Part shown: one piece after another, positions 33,205 to 45,445 of the stretch
Numbering within the stretch: position 1 is the first letter of the stretch
Layout of the letters: each line of letters opens with the position of its first letter
Assembly: GCA_022496805.1 (NCBI GenBank)
Contig: CM040103.1
Span: 6,280,001 to 6,344,000 of the forward strand
Length of the DNA: 64,000 nucleotides
Reading direction: 5' to 3'
Origin: Pohlia nutans
Lineage: Eukaryota; Streptophyta; Bryopsida; Bryales; Mniaceae
Notes under the pieces: generated by a model
Seen by the model: the letters and a program-made list of their open reading frames with translations, nothing else
Databases searched by the model: none
What the model was told of the DNA's origin: nothing
Position numbers and translations under genes: made by a program

Positions 33205-34396
33205 GGGTCGCTATACACTACGGTGGGTAGTCCACTCGTCATGAATTCTAGGGGAATTATGAATATGATTGGCCAAGAGTGACACTGTTGTCCGGTGGTG
33301 GTATGAACTACGGTCAAGAGTCTTCCGATGGAGAACTTTATACATGGATGAAAAAATGAAATGATTGTTATCTTGGCAATACTTTTTGCAGTGGGAGTTC
33401 TCCGGAGGTCAAGTTTCTTTGGCGACCTCAAAACCTTGGACAAGAAACCTCACCTCCTGCTCGAGACCTCCTGAGAACTCTAACTTTCCAGAGAACTCTA
33501 ACTTGATTAAAATTATATTTTTTTTGGTGGAAAATTTTGTTTCATGCAATTAAAAGCTTCACCGTTGACATGAACATAGATTGTGCCACAGATTGACATG
33601 GACATTCAATATAGGGCTCAGATTTATATTGATTGTCCACAGATGGGCATGGACATTCAACAAACTTTTTTTTTTTCCTAATTGAGAGCTAATTCCAAAA
33701 TATTTTTTATTTTAATTAAAACATTCTTATAGTACATTTTATTAAAAAAATTATGAGAAAACAATTTCTGAAAAAAAATGTTAATTGAGATGTGTTTATT
33801 ACTGCTTGTCAAGTTTTGGATTATTGAACACATTCTATAGATTTATTTATCTTTTGAATTTTTTTTACCACTGGGACTGGAAGACTCTAGCAGTTGAAGT
33901 GAAGAGAATTATTTTTTTGGACCCTTCTTTACAGGGTCAATCCACTTTGATTCTCCAAAGGATGAAATTTTTGCACTACAAACAATTAATTTCTTTAAAA
34001 TTCTTTGAAAAAAATAATGTTAGCTACTTGTTTACTTTAATTTAGATGTTTTACAAAGGTGGAACATTTTCAAAAAAATTCTTGGCATGAAAGAAGTTCG
34101 AAAACATGGACAAACTCATTTTAATTTTTTTTGTCAATTTAATTTTTTCAAATTTCAATACAATGGTCATTTAGGGGTAAAGGTTTCTACTATGACCGGC
34201 TATGACTATTTTGTGAAGTTGTTCAATACACTTCACCTCTAGGTGGTTACATTATAGCCGGTCGAGACTTCTTAAGGCATATTTTTATTGTCTTTTCATC
34301 TTCTCCGGCATACCATCCCTAACCTCAAATAACCATGTCTTGAGCTAAAATTCTTGACCGACCGGTGCACTTCTCCACCGTAGTGTAAAGCGGCCC
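33205..34396. mobile_element. PIF/Harbinger-like element, 1.2 kb
   Basis: GGGTCGCTATACACTACGGTGG at the left and CCACCG(T)AGTGTAAAGCGGCCC at the right are inverted repeats, with TGA and TAA (3-bp TNA type, one mismatch) immediately outside. Same terminal class as 17331-17678. No transposase frame seen. Confidence 0.55.
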
Positions 34397-35797
34397 TAAC
34401 TCACTGAAATCAATGTATGTAATCACAAGCCTTGTGATCACATCATGAAAGTTCTTGAAGGGAAGAACAAAGAGAATGAAGAGAGAGATGAAGAGGGAAG
34501 AGGGAGGGAGGGGAAGGAGTGTGGGAGAGGAGAGGACGAGGGATTGGATGCGAACAACCCTTGGCAATCTAAAAATAGAAAAACTTTTTTCGACTTTTGT
34601 CATTTAGGATTTAGCTACCGGCGGTTGAACCATGATCTTTTTTATTATTTTATTTTTATTTTTAAGATTCATGAGCCCTAAACAAAAAAGAAGATGAAAA
34701 CCATAAAAAAAAATAGTTGTTTTTCCCTCGGTGTGGGTGTAGGGTTTATGATTGCCACAAGAGGAATGAAGAAAAAATAAAAGAAAAAGAAGAAGACAAG
34801 AAGACAAGAAGGAAAAGAAAAAAGAAGACAAGAAATAAAACAAAAAGACAAAATTGTTGTTTTTTAGAGAATTTTTACACAAATTCTTTGATCAAGATTT
34901 GCTTATGAAACAAACACATTTGGCCAAGCGCATATTAAATAGCAAATTGCGTGTTTTATGTTCTTTTCCTCAATTATGTTTTATGTTTGCTATTATAGTT
35001 TTTTTTTTAAATTGTTGATCTTCTTCAATCGATTTGGTGACTAAACAGTAGTTGTTTCACAATCTACTAGAAGAATTACATATTTTTGATTAGTGGATCC
35101 CAAATAGGAAATTATACATAGGGTTTGCAGTATTTACAAAGATGCCTTGTCAACTGATTTAAAGTATTGGATTTTGTTTTATTTCTTTGCTTGGAACGTG
35201 AATAGTTTTGTGATGTTGGATTTTGTTTCAATTCTTTGTTTACCCTATAAACTTAGAATGTGAACAGTTTTGTGATATTAAATTTTGTTTTAATTCTTTT
35301 CTTTCCGTGTGAACTTAGAACGTGAACAATTTTGTGATGTTATGTGATTTTGCTTAAGGTTTGGAACCCTAATTTAGTGGATACAAGTCTATTTAGTAAA
35401 GGTAGAAGCCTGATTTTTGAGATTGTTTAGAATATGCTTTTCATTTATGAAGAAGTACCCCTATTTTTTGAAATATTTTTTGGTGACATGCTATTTAAAT
35501 TATGGTAGCACCAAGAATGTTCCTATTGACCTATGCGGTTGTAGAGATTCAAACTATTAGACTCGAGATTAGACTAGAATCTGGGACTAGACAACACTAC
35601 ATGCGGTGAAAAAGTCCGAAACCAAATAAGTGTGTTTGATGTTGCTCGTGATGTTGTGATCTTTGTGGTTGTTTATGTAAGATATACAAGTCCGTTTTTT
35701 GATACTACCACTCTAAGGCTATTAAGAACTTGAGCTCCATTTTTGTATATAGAACTATTTAGGGTATAAACAAGTATAATATGTGTAGTTGCTACAC
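34397..35797. other. AT-rich spacer with purine-rich tracts
   Basis: GA-rich tracts at 34455-34545 and 34750-34850 generate low-complexity frames. Three imperfect copies of a phrase with GTGAACAGTTTTGTGAT and TTGGATTTTGTTTTAATTC occur at about 35165-35345. No gene recognised. Confidence 0.4.
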
Positions 35798-36622
35798 CCG
35801 GGGAAGTCACTGTCAAGAATTTAGATAACTATGAGAGAACAAATATAGGGTGTCTTTTATTCATTTGAGATAAAAAGGATAAATTTATAGGAGTAATATA
35901 GGGTGCTTTAACCCCTAACTGCCCAACTATGCATATTTTGCATGATGTACAGATTTCATCCGTAGTTTCTCATCCGTCATGCACTTTTTGTAGTGTGATT
36001 TTTTTATTGAATTTTTTATGGGAAGTTGGCTTTATGTATGTGTGATCCGATCAAAAAGGAAACAATTTTTTAAAAAGTTATGCGTCATTTTGTGTTGCAG
36101 TTTTTCACCCAAAATATTGAAGATTTTAGTCTAGAAGTGTTCTTGAAAAAGTAAACTCATAAAATCAAGCATCCAAAAAATCTCCAAAAATCACTACACC
36201 TAGAGTACTACATTATAACCCATCACAACAAATTTCATCCATAGACTGTCAATATCTTATTCGTAATCAAATTTCAAAATAATTTTTTTATTTAATGTTT
36301 CAAAATTTGTAGAAAAAAATAATGATAGCAATCATAGATCTAACCGTATGGATAGAATTTAAAATTTTATTCATACATCAAGTTCCAAATATTCATGTTA
36401 ATTGCATTTTATAATGCATCTTTGCAAAACTGTCCAAACTGGAAATAGGTGAGGAGGTTTAGGGGTTAAAACCAATTGAAGAATATTCTGAGAATATTCC
36501 TATAATATACCCTAATATATACTATAAATAGTAGAAAATTTCAATTATTCCATAGCCCTCCATTAAATACCCTTTGTACGCTCATATGTATCCAAAATTT
36601 ACACTAAGTGACTTCCTCGAGA
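35798..36622. mobile_element. hAT-type MITE, family 2, split by a nested TTAA element
   Basis: CCGGGGAAGTCACTGTCAAG at the left and AGTGACTTCCTCGAGA at the right, with TGCTACAC/TGCTACAA flanks (8 bp, one mismatch: 35790-35797 and 36623-36630). A 562-bp TTAA element sits inside. Termini resemble 40791-41087. Confidence 0.65.
35908..36469 (-). mobile_element. TTAA element, subfamily A, inverted and nested
   Basis: TTAACCCCTAACTGCC at the left and GAGGAGGTTTAGGGGTTAA at the right. The interior is the reverse complement of 2182-2758 (ACTGTCCAAACTGG near the right end mirrors the A-type left end). Confidence 0.8.
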
Positions 36623-36805
36623 TGCTACAACTATAACATCCCAATCTGTGTTATTTTTTGATAATAAATCTAATAAAATAGGCTGATTCTAAAAATTCTT
36701 TTATCTATATGTATATATATTCATGTAAAATAAAGACTCTTTTTAATCATTTGATTCACAATTGAAGCAATCTCTAGAATCGATATAATGTATTATGTGG
36801 TCTTT

Positions 36806-37365
36806 TTAACCCCCAATTGCCTAACCATGTGTTTTTGGCCTAATGTATAGAATTAAATTTTGTTTTCCATTCGTCATGCACTTTTTGAAAGTAAAACAAA
36901 AATACTACAAAATTTTATGGCAAGATAGCTTCATGCATTCGTGGTCCGATTAGAAAGGGGATGATTTGTGAAAATTAGATGCCCCATTTCGTGCCACACT
37001 CATTTCCACCATTTAAAAAAAAAATCTTAGTTCAAACCAAATCAATAGTGCTCTTGAAAAAGTCAACTCATGAAATCAAGCAACCAAAATCTCCAAAAAT
37101 CACTACACTTAGAGTTTTACATTTCAACCCATCAATGTCTTAATTGTAATCGAATTACAAAAGAATTTTGAATTTCAAGTTTCAAAATTTATACAAAATA
37201 TTGGTTATTGCGATCACAAATCTAAGCATATGGATAGAATCTAAAATTCATAATGTACTGTACAACTTTAATTTGTACATCAAATTCAAAATATACATCT
37301 TAATTGCATTTTATAGTGCATCTTTGCAATTCTTCTGGAGAGGGTTGTAGGCATTTAGGAGTTAA
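36806..37365 (-). mobile_element. TTAA element, subfamily A, inverted
   Basis: TTAACCCCCAATTGCC at the left and GGCATTTAGGAGTTAA at the right. 560 bp, interior homologous to 35908-36469. Confidence 0.78.
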
Positions 37366-37776
37366 TCCCAGGGAGGTCACTGTCAAAATTTTATTGAACC
37401 ATGTGAGAAAAATATAGGATACATTTAATTCATTGGAGCAAAATTTTATACAAATTTTAGAAATACCATAGCCTAGATGAAATGGCCTATACGATATTAT
37501 ATCTAAAGTAGGGTAGGTGAAAAGTATAGGTAGTATTCAATTTTTATTAATAAAGTAGGGTCTCAAATATTTAAAGGAACAAAGAATTTATGTGAGTTCT
37601 AATGAAAATCCTTGGATTGAATGAGAATCACCTAAATTGACTAAAAATCGTCGAAGTTAGCCAATGGCTAGGAATAAACCACATATGAAGGTTGAATTAT
37701 TTGGCTTCATAGGAAAGTCTCCTCATGATGAATTTGAGCATTAGGGGTCGTGACACTCTGCATTTAATATAATAGA
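37366..37776. other. Spacer with a solo hAT family 2 end
   Basis: CAGGGAGGTCACTGTCAAAATTTTATTGAACCATGTGAG at 37371 resembles the left end at 35798, but I find no partner end. The rest is unassigned. Confidence 0.4.
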
Positions 37777-38256
37777 TTAACCCCTAAACGTACCAACCCC
37801 TTGAATAGAAGTAGGGACCAATGAGATTCAGGAGGCTAGGGCAGGCTGGTAGTGCCGCATGTTTCCTCTCACAACATGCATTTCTCACTTAAACCTATCA
37901 TTGAACATTTTAGGCACTAAGCACAGTTGTTATTCTTTGAAAGTTACGTTCATGTATTGTTTTCATTTAGTTATGTCCGATTAAGCTCAATTTATGCTAA
38001 AATTCCAGGATTTTGATGAATGATCCAATTTATAAATTAAATAGGGTCTATAAAATAACTTGATGGCAGAAATTATATTTACCTATAGAGTATTAAAAAA
38101 TACCTCAAAGTACCATTTTATCTACTAATAGGGTGCAAATTATTTAAGAAATTTAGATAAATAGCCCACCTACAATTTACCCCCGACCGTACAATTTACT
38201 CCCGACCGCACGTGGTTTACAAAAGTATGTAGTATGTAACCTCCCCGTGGGGTTAA
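37777..38256 (+). mobile_element. Probable TTAA element, weak right end
   Basis: TTAACCCCTAAACGTACCAACC at 37777 is a good left end. The only candidate right end is CCGTGGGGTTAA at 38256, whose TTAA is shared with the next element. Confidence 0.4.
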
Positions 38257-38814
38257 CCCCTAAACATGTTTCCTACCTGGAGCAGGTGGATGGATGTATT
38301 GCCCAAGGCACAAAATGTTGCTCAAATGTCCGTTAGCATTCAAATGTTTTTTTTTGGAGATATTGTTCCATCAAACAATTGGATTTGGTGTTATTAGAAT
38401 ACTTACTTTTTACAAATGTAGAAGTGTGTGAAATTTTGATCAACCCAAAATCGCATTGACTTAATTCAAGAGTGGCCTCGCAAAAATTAGGTCTTAGATT
38501 CAAGAACACAAAAGATTCAAAAAACCACCAAGTCTAAAGTATGTCATTTCAAATCCTTTTCAACATATTTTATTAAAAAATGTTCATATTTTATTTGTAA
38601 TCAATTTAGAAAAAAAATTTGATTGTAACTTTCAAAATTTCTAATAAAATATTGGTGATAGCATTGGTGGATTTAACTATATAGATGGAATCCAAAATTC
38701 AAAATCTACAACTTTCATTTGTAAATCAATCCCAAAATATTCCTCCTAAAAGTACTTTATAATGGTTTTTCTCGAACCATCACTTCTAGAGACACACTAT
38801 AATTTTGGGGTTAA
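38253..38814 (-). mobile_element. TTAA element, subfamily B, inverted
   Basis: TTAACCCCTAAACATG at the left and AATTTTGGGGTTAA at the right. Its interior reversed (for example TTTGTAAATCAATCCCAAAATATTCC) matches the B copy at 20432-21019. Confidence 0.72.
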
Positions 38815-39136
38815 AGTTCTTAAAATTGGACAATTTTTCACAAGTACTGTAAATTTGACAAACTTAGTTGCATTCAAATCTCTTTGTAATTGATGACAAG
38901 ATTTTTTTAGTTTGATAATAGGACCTACACTCAATTCTTGCAAATTAAATAAACACAATCATCTAATTTCAACACCAAGGAGCCGAAGTAGACCTTTAGA
39001 TAAGGGACAAGAGACTCATGCTAAATTCAAAATAATGTGAGACAGAAAATTTAAAAAATTCTTTTGTAGTTAGATTCATAATTAACATTGAACATAAAGA
39101 GTGTCCTAAAATTTTATTTAAAAAATATTTAATTAG
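38815..39136. other. Unassigned AT-rich stretch
   Basis: No gene or element seen. Confidence 0.35.
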
Positions 39137-39317
39137 GTCCGAGATGACCCTAAACTACCAAGGTGATCGTGGTAAGGTACCCAAATTGAATGGAGAGATT
39201 GGCGGTTCGATTCCCAGTTGTGAAATCGTCTTACTACTTGATTGGAAACTTGCTGCGGGTTGCGAAAATGCAATTCGTGTGTGTCAAAAAAATAAAAAAT
39301 AAAAAATAAAAAAATAA
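39137..39317 (+). mobile_element. tRNA-derived SINE
   Basis: A Pol III promoter-like head: A-box-like TGGTAAGGTACC at about 39170 and an exact B box GGTTCGATTCC at 39204, at normal spacing. It is followed by a roughly 70-bp body and an A-rich tail made of AAAAAATA units. The head cannot fold into a complete tRNA as far as I can see. No certain target duplication. Confidence 0.65.
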
Positions 39318-40003
39318 AATTAATGAATATTTTGGAGAACGGAATATTCTCGTTCTTGGCAACACAGCCCGCAAGAATGTAACGTATTTCATCCACTACC
39401 TTGTGCTCCTTTTACCGAAAGCAGCCCTTGAAGGCGTGCACCCAATCCTCTCTAATTGCACCGTCTTGGAGATAAATAAGCCTCTAAATGCTCGTTGATT
39501 TGGGGAAGTTATCAGTCAATCAGATTTGTATATGGAAATTACCCTCTTTGAGATATCATTATTACTAGTGTATTAGAGTTAACCGAAAAAAAAGAGAAAA
39601 CACATGTTAAGAGCATTCCCACCCATGCATGCTAGGACTAACCCTCTCAAATTATTCATTTACATGTGAAGGGCCCTTGCACTCACACTCCCCCACCCTT
39701 GCACGCCCTTCACATATCAAAAGTGCGCATCAAATAGTCAATGGACCAATCACAAGTAGAATGAGAGCAATAATCATCGAATAGTCAACTCAATAGTGAT
39801 TTCAAGGCCCAATTTCTAACACGCTAGAATCCAGAGTCAAGAAGCATTTTGAAAGGCCCCTTGAAACTTTTCATCCACTTCTTGAGGTCAGAGACCCTCT
39901 GAGGCCATGGGTGGCCATGCTCTAACTACCGTAGTACCATAGCAGGTCGTCACCCCGCAAACGAATATTTTTTTATTTTTTGAAAACAAAAGTTTGTCTT
40001 CTA
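39318..40003. other. Unassigned spacer
   Basis: No gene recognised. Confidence 0.35.
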
Positions 40004-40276
<273 letters not shown>

Positions 40277-40299
40277 TTATATATAAATATTACATTTTT

Positions 40300-40540
40300 T
40301 TAAGGAAAAAATGATTAAAATGACCGATAGTTTATGTACTATATATTGTTTACTATATGTTTTTTTAGAAATACCGGTGATAACAATTATATATTTAACC
40401 ATATAGATAGAATCAAAAATTCATAATGTACAACTTTTATTCATACATCAAGTTCAAAGTATTCCTCTTAGTTGCATTATATAATACATCTTTAAAATTC
40501 GCCAAATTTAGAAGGGGGTGAAGACATTAGAAATTAAGTA
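40300..40540 (-). mobile_element. Decayed subfamily A fragment, inverted
   Basis: CATAATGTACAACTTTTATTC, ATACATCAAGTTCAAAGTATTCC and the degenerate terminus GACATTAGAAATTAAG correspond to the reversed left half of the A element. The other half is lost at the microsatellite. Confidence 0.55.
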
Positions 40541-40741
40541 CACAAATTTGTTGTACCATAGTCTTGATTGTATTTGAATGCACATTTTCAAAGCCTGTGG
40601 AACTAAACTTGCCAATTATTTTACGTACATGAGAGTTCTACTCCGTCATCTTTGATAGTGTGAAGCATGATTGTACTGAGCTACTCTGATAGAGAATAGT
40701 CACTAGTGTGTGTCATATAATTCCAGGTGAGCTATGAGTCC

Positions 40742-41301
40742 TTAGGCGTTGTCTTTGGAATTTGTCGACGAGCTTCCACTGGCCCTCGACCTCGGGGAGG
40801 TCACTCCCTTGTATATTTTGTATACACGTGCGATAATGACCTATTTATTTGGGGGGTTATTTTAGCAAAAAAATTTAGCAAAAAATATTATTAGGTGATG
40901 GTATTTTACATATAAAAATCCTGAGAATATTATATGTGATGGTATTTTACATATAAACATGTTTCACTTTTTTAAAATCCCCTATTTTACATGTACATTT
41001 TTTACAAAATTTATCTACAATGAATATATTGGACCCTATTTTTTATCGCACGTTGTTTGTAAAATTTTCGCCAGTGAACCCCCCGAGCCCTCGACAAAAG
41101 AGGAAGGGATAGCCAATCTCCTTCAGTGACGTTGACAAAGGCATGAGTTGCAATTGGAGTGGTAGTGGGATTGATTCTTCTTCTTACCCGTCGGTGTCCC
41201 AAGAAAGCTATTCGTAAGGCAAATTTTTTGCCTTCACGATATGCGGGGTTCTCCAACTCTGCAATGCGTCGACACAATTTGCAATTCTCTTCCTCTTGAA
41301 C
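40742..41301 (-). pseudogene. Coding exon interrupted by a hAT MITE, unrecognised protein
   Basis: On the minus strand an acceptor TATAG| at 41302 is followed by an open frame: VQEEENCKLCRRIAELENPA, then YREGKKFALRIAFLGHRRVR, ending WLSLPLLSR at the MITE insertion. On the far side of the MITE the same frame resumes as ASGSSSTNSKDNA and TAA (40742-40744), exactly in register when the MITE and one 8-bp duplication are ignored. So 41088-41301 and 40742-40790 were one terminal exon. Charged, partly coiled-coil; possibly a transposon-related or plant hypothetical protein. No upstream exons were identified. Confidence 0.6.
40791..41087 (+). mobile_element. hAT-type MITE, family 2, perfect 8-bp duplication
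   Basis: CTCGGGGAGGTCACTCCCTTG at the left and CCAGTGAACCCCCCGAG at the right, flanked by CCCTCGAC on both sides (40783-40790, 41088-41095). Nearly identical to 43429-43712 in the opposite orientation. Confidence 0.93.
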
Positions 41302-41430
41302 CTATACCGGTTACCAACAAAAAGTTGTTCAAAATGCATATAGTTTATTAAAATTCAAAGAAAATATAAACTATTAAAAATTAAATTAAATAACCTCCTT
41401 TCAAATCGTTGAAGATGTCATCATAAATTT

Positions 41431-41696
41431 AAGACCTCATTGATTTTTAACAATTTTCGTGCGACATCCGATATTTCATGGATTTGTACATTTTTTGCAC
41501 GGATTTTGCACAAATTTCACACTTATTCTGCACTGAATTTGCACCGCTTCTACATTCATGCTTTTTTTTTATCTAGCAAAGTGCAATTTCCGTGCAAAAT
41601 TAGTGCAAAAATCCATGCAGAATATGTGTGAAAAATGTACGAACTCATGAAATATCGGATGTAGCACAGAAATCATTTAAAACCCGTGGGGTCCTG
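41431..41696. mobile_element. Inverted-repeat MITE-like element
   Basis: ACATCCGATATTTCATG at 41465 pairs with CATGAAATATCGGATGT at about 41647, with weaker pairing outward (GACCTCATTG / GGGGTCCTG) and inward (TGTACATTTTT). About 265 bp; exact ends unclear. Confidence 0.6.
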
Positions 41697-41990
41697 AATT
41701 CTACATGATGTGAGGGCTTAAAATCACAAATAAATTAAAACATCTTCTTTAAGGTTGTCTCCAACTCTAAGTTGTCTTCCAAAACTATGAAAACTATCAA
41801 ATAAAAATCCTCTAGACAATTCTTAAACATGTGTCAATACCTTAAGTTTAAAATAAAATTCAAAAATTAGAAAACCTCCTCTATAAAGTTGTCTCTAACT
41901 CTAAGGAGACTTTTTAAGAATAAAATTATCAAAAATAAAATTATCAACTAAAGAACCTCGGTCTTATGAAATGTCCCGAACATATGTTTG
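41697..41990. other. AT-rich spacer with an imperfect direct repeat
   Basis: CTTTAAGGTTGTCTCCAACTCTAAG at 41748 recurs as TATAAAGTTGTCTCTAACTCTAAG at about 41882. No gene. Confidence 0.4.
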
Positions 41991-42400
41991 TTAACCCTTA
42001 AACGTCAAAGCAAGCCCCACGGGCTTGGTATAAAGGAATAATTAGAGAAAAAAGTTTCATTTCTCAACCAAATCAAGCGAGACTTATTGCGTTGGAAAGC
42101 TACTGAAAAAGCGATCTAGATTCCAAATTTTCGCCTCATTTGAGAGATTGTGGAATCGTTGGTAAGCAATCAAAGTTATCAAATTGAACAAGTTTTGAGG
42201 TTGGGGCAGCTGAAGTTCAGCAGTGCGGCAGTGCTAGCCAATAGTGCACTGCAGAGCCATTTTTGCCTTTTTTTTTTTTTAATTTTTTAAAAATTTAAAA
42301 TTATTATTATTATTATTATTATTATTAATTTTTTTCCCCAAAAAAATTTAGATTCCTTCCGGGCTGCCCCATTCAGGCCCTTTTGACGTTTAAGGGTTAA
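41991..42400. mobile_element. TTAA element, 410 bp, perfect 19-bp terminus
   Basis: TTAACCCTTAAACGTCAAA is exactly reverse-complemented at the right end. The interior holds an (ATT)n tract at 42300-42327. The left-end phrase GCAAGCC.CACGGGCTTG is shared with 56125-56362. Confidence 0.85.
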
Positions 42401-43428
42401 GTTGGTTCACTCATTTTTCATTGAATCATCGGTACATAATTTTTAAATTGGTTTGAAAGGTAGCTTTTTAAACAAAATCCTCAAAATGCACAAATGCGCA
42501 CCAAAATGTACTTAGTTCACCAAGTGGAGTTAGTCAATCGTACCATACAAACGCCCAGTGCACGGTCTTATTTGTAACATTTAGTTTGTCAAAGCATTTG
42601 TTTTTATTAGTTATTTGGCCTTGCATGGACACGTTCATATTGATGTCTATAATTATATAGCAATGTGGCCAATTTGGGCAAAAACTTGCCAAATGTAAGT
42701 GACAATAGTTGAACACAAGTGAGGGTTAGTGTATATTCTGTATAAAATATGTGTTCATTTTGGATTAAACACTAGGACATTAAAACTAAGATTCGTAGTA
42801 TCATGAAGAGAAGGAGTTGCCCATTTGTCCAATAAAGGGTCTTTTTGGCACTCATTTGATTTTTTAATAGCACATTCAATAAATTATATAAACTGCATAT
42901 AATGACAAAAATGGCATATAATATTGCATATAATGTCGATTCTGCTTACTTTAAGTTTGTATTGTACTTTTCCACATTCAACATTTTTTGAACCTTTATT
43001 ACATTCTTAGGTGGGTGCAGTTGAAATTGTGGTACAAATAGGTGGCACTACTTTAGTGAGGGTTATTAATTTATTATTTTAGGTGAAAATTCCCGTGTTA
43101 CAATCTACCCTTCATAATATGACACTCTATAATGTGACAACATTATTGTTTCAAGCAATACACAGGTAACAAGTCATTATAGCAGAATAGAGCAATGCAG
43201 TGGAGCATCCTTTTGAAAACCAAATCGAAAATAGAATATTTACTTAGATCCACTTTCCAAATAATGAAATAATGGTATCAATTTGTATTCTATGAAATTT
43301 AGAACTACTGTGTGATAGTCACGCAAACTTGGTTTCTACTTGCAATTAGACTGCAGTCTCATTGCAAAAGGGTATTGGTTTCCATTGTTCTATTATGCTA
43401 TGATTTATTTAACTAATCTATGTCTGCC
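42401..43428. other. Unassigned intergenic DNA
   Basis: No gene or bounded repeat recognised. Confidence 0.35.
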
Positions 43429-43712
43429 CTCGGGGGGTTCACTGGCGAAAATTTTAGAAACGTGTGATAAAAAATAGGGTCCAATATATTCATTGTAGAT
43501 AAATTTTGTAAAAAATGTACATGTAAAATAGGGGATTTTTAAAAAGTGAAACATGTTTACATGTAAAATACCATCACATATAATATTCTCAGGCTTTTTA
43601 CATGTAAAATACCATCACCTTATAATATTTTTTGCAAGGTAAATAACCCCCCAAATAAATAGGTCATTATCGCAAGTGTATGCAAAATATACAAGGGAGT
43701 GCTCCCCCCGAG
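43429..43712 (-). mobile_element. hAT-type MITE, family 2, perfect 8-bp duplication
   Basis: CTCGGGGGGTTCACTGGCG at the left and AGTGCTCCCCCCGAG at the right, flanked by TGTCTGCC on both sides (43421-43428, 43713-43720). Inverted copy of 40791-41087. Confidence 0.93.
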
Positions 43713-43914
43713 TGTCTGCCACCTTGAAATTAAAGCTTTTCAAATATGAGAAGGCTAAATATGCCATAGCAAAACACACTATGGCGCATACATGGCCACA
43801 GCTGCTTGTGTAGCATGCTACGTGGCAGCACAAAACTTTTACTTCTAAAGTTAGCCAGTAACTTCCAAGCGAGATAAACTCAGTGTCACAAACCTGCACT
43901 CAAGACACTGCCAT

Positions 43915-44048
43915 GCCAGTGTTACGCATTTCATAATGTTACGCCTTTGACAGTGTCATGTCGTTCATAGTATGAAGCCCTTCATAGTGTCACGCCTTTC
44001 ATAGTGTCACGCCCTTCACAATGTCACGTCCTTGACAGTGTTACACGA
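43915..44048 (+). repeat. Degenerate tandem array, left arm
   Basis: TTCATAGTGTCACGCC-like units repeat about seven times with variants (TTTGACAGTGTCATGTCG, TTCACAATGTCACGTCC). Confidence 0.85.
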
Positions 44049-44140
44049 CAATAATAACGTTGAGTAGAGTTATCCTATGAGATTTGCACTAATTGTAGTC
44101 AAAGTGTTGGTGTATAGCATGTGGGCTTGAAAGGAGAAAC

Positions 44141-44202
44141 ATACTTTTCTCGGCCTTTTGGCTGAGATCAAATGTAGCGTACATTCTTACCAGTTCAATA
44201 TA
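44141..44202 (+). pseudogene. U2 snRNA-like sequence (5' domain), probably a pseudogene
   Basis: ATACTTTTCTCGGCCTTTTG continuing GCTGAGATCAAATGTAG and TTCTTACCAGTTCAATAT matches the 5' end of U2 snRNA (stem I, Sm-proximal region). The branch-site recognition block, normally GUAGUAUCUG, reads GTAGCGTACA here, and the sequence downstream of about 44202 no longer resembles U2. No clear plant upstream sequence element is present. It lies at the inner edge of the left arm of a long-TIR element. Confidence 0.75.
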
Positions 44203-44751
44203 TAATTCGGATTTGGCATCAAATTCTATGATATTAATCCAATTTTTCAATGGATGCGGATTGCTTTCGTTTTGCAATATCGCTTTGGTAAGAGTAATTT
44301 TCTTCCTTCTTACAAAGGATCCAAAATTTGAAACCTCGAACAACAAGAACATAAATAACAATGACGTGGTAGTAATCAAATGATCAAACTTTAAAACGCA
44401 CTAGTTAAATTTTAGAGTTACAAAGTTGTGAAAAAGATGATAGGATTTGATATCTACTCCAAGTTGATTGTAAGGAGAATTAGTTAATGGATTAAGAGGA
44501 AGACAATCCATTAATTTAAAAGGATTTGAAGACGTGTAGTAGTAAACTCAAGTGCAAGTGAATGTGCCTTCGTCAACATGTGAGGTGTTGGAGTGTTTTT
44601 AAGACAAAAGATCATTATCTAATCAAGGACACTAAGGAAACTAGTCAATTACTGCGAGCATGAACTTAATCTCTTTTTTTTAATGGTTGTTAGGGTTTAG
44701 AGTTAGAGTTTAGAGAATACCTCGCACCATGCATGGGTTAGTTATCTGTAA

Positions 44752-45314
44752 TTAACCCCTAAAGGACCGTAAGGCCACCAGGGGACTTCTGGAACTAAAA
44801 AGTGGGAAAATTTGGGTTCTTGGGCTTTGAATTGTAGAATAAGCAACAAGGAGACCTTGAATCTCTGAATATTTCTCAAACGGAAATTCATCAAGTGAGC
44901 AATTTTTGGTGATTTTTTTGAGTTGCACAGTGAGTATTTTGGCGTCACTTCAGACCCTCATATCTTCCTCTTCACACCTCCAAATTACTTGAATTTTATT
45001 TACATGTTTAAAATGATGATTTCTACTCACAGTAAAAAAATTAGAATTTTTGGAGCACTTTTGAACAATCCGATTCCAACATGTGTACAAAATACTCCAA
45101 ACAAGTTCCATCAATCTTCTCAACGGTGGCATTTTCTCAAAAATTATGCGATTTTGTTGATCTTTTTTTCATAAAAGAGCTATGTAAGTCTTCTTTAGTT
45201 TCAATGGTGCCGATTGTCAAATTTACCCGACACCAATGAGGAATTGAGTTTGTTACAAGAGCTAGTCAAGAAAACAAGAGCTAAGTTCAACACCCCCGGT
45301 CTTTTAGGGGTTAA
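44752..45314 (+). mobile_element. TTAA element, subfamily D
   Basis: TTAACCCCTAAAGGACC at the left and CCGGTCTTTTAGGGGTTAA at the right. 563 bp. Related, inverted, to 45759-46249. Confidence 0.82.
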
Positions 45315-45445
45315 ACACTAGATCCTTTGCCAATAGCATGAGAAAAACATGTTTCATCCTTCAAATCCACAAACGTTATATATCCTCACTTTGACAACGT
45401 CATGGGATAGCTCTACTCAGCCTTATTCTTGTCATGTGAGATTGT

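Noticed and set aside
34440..34908. Charged open frames (EERDEEGRGREGKE; KEKEEDKKTRRKRKK)
   Set aside because: Generated by purine-rich simple sequence on both strands; no homology or splice context.
39137..39215. A tRNA gene at the perfect B box
   Set aside because: No acceptor stem or anticodon arm could be drawn, and an A-rich tail follows the body, so a SINE is the better reading.
44141..44202. A functional U2 snRNA gene to pair with the U2A' protein gene in the same window
   Set aside because: The branch-site recognition bases are altered, the 3' two thirds are missing and no plant snRNA promoter elements are evident.
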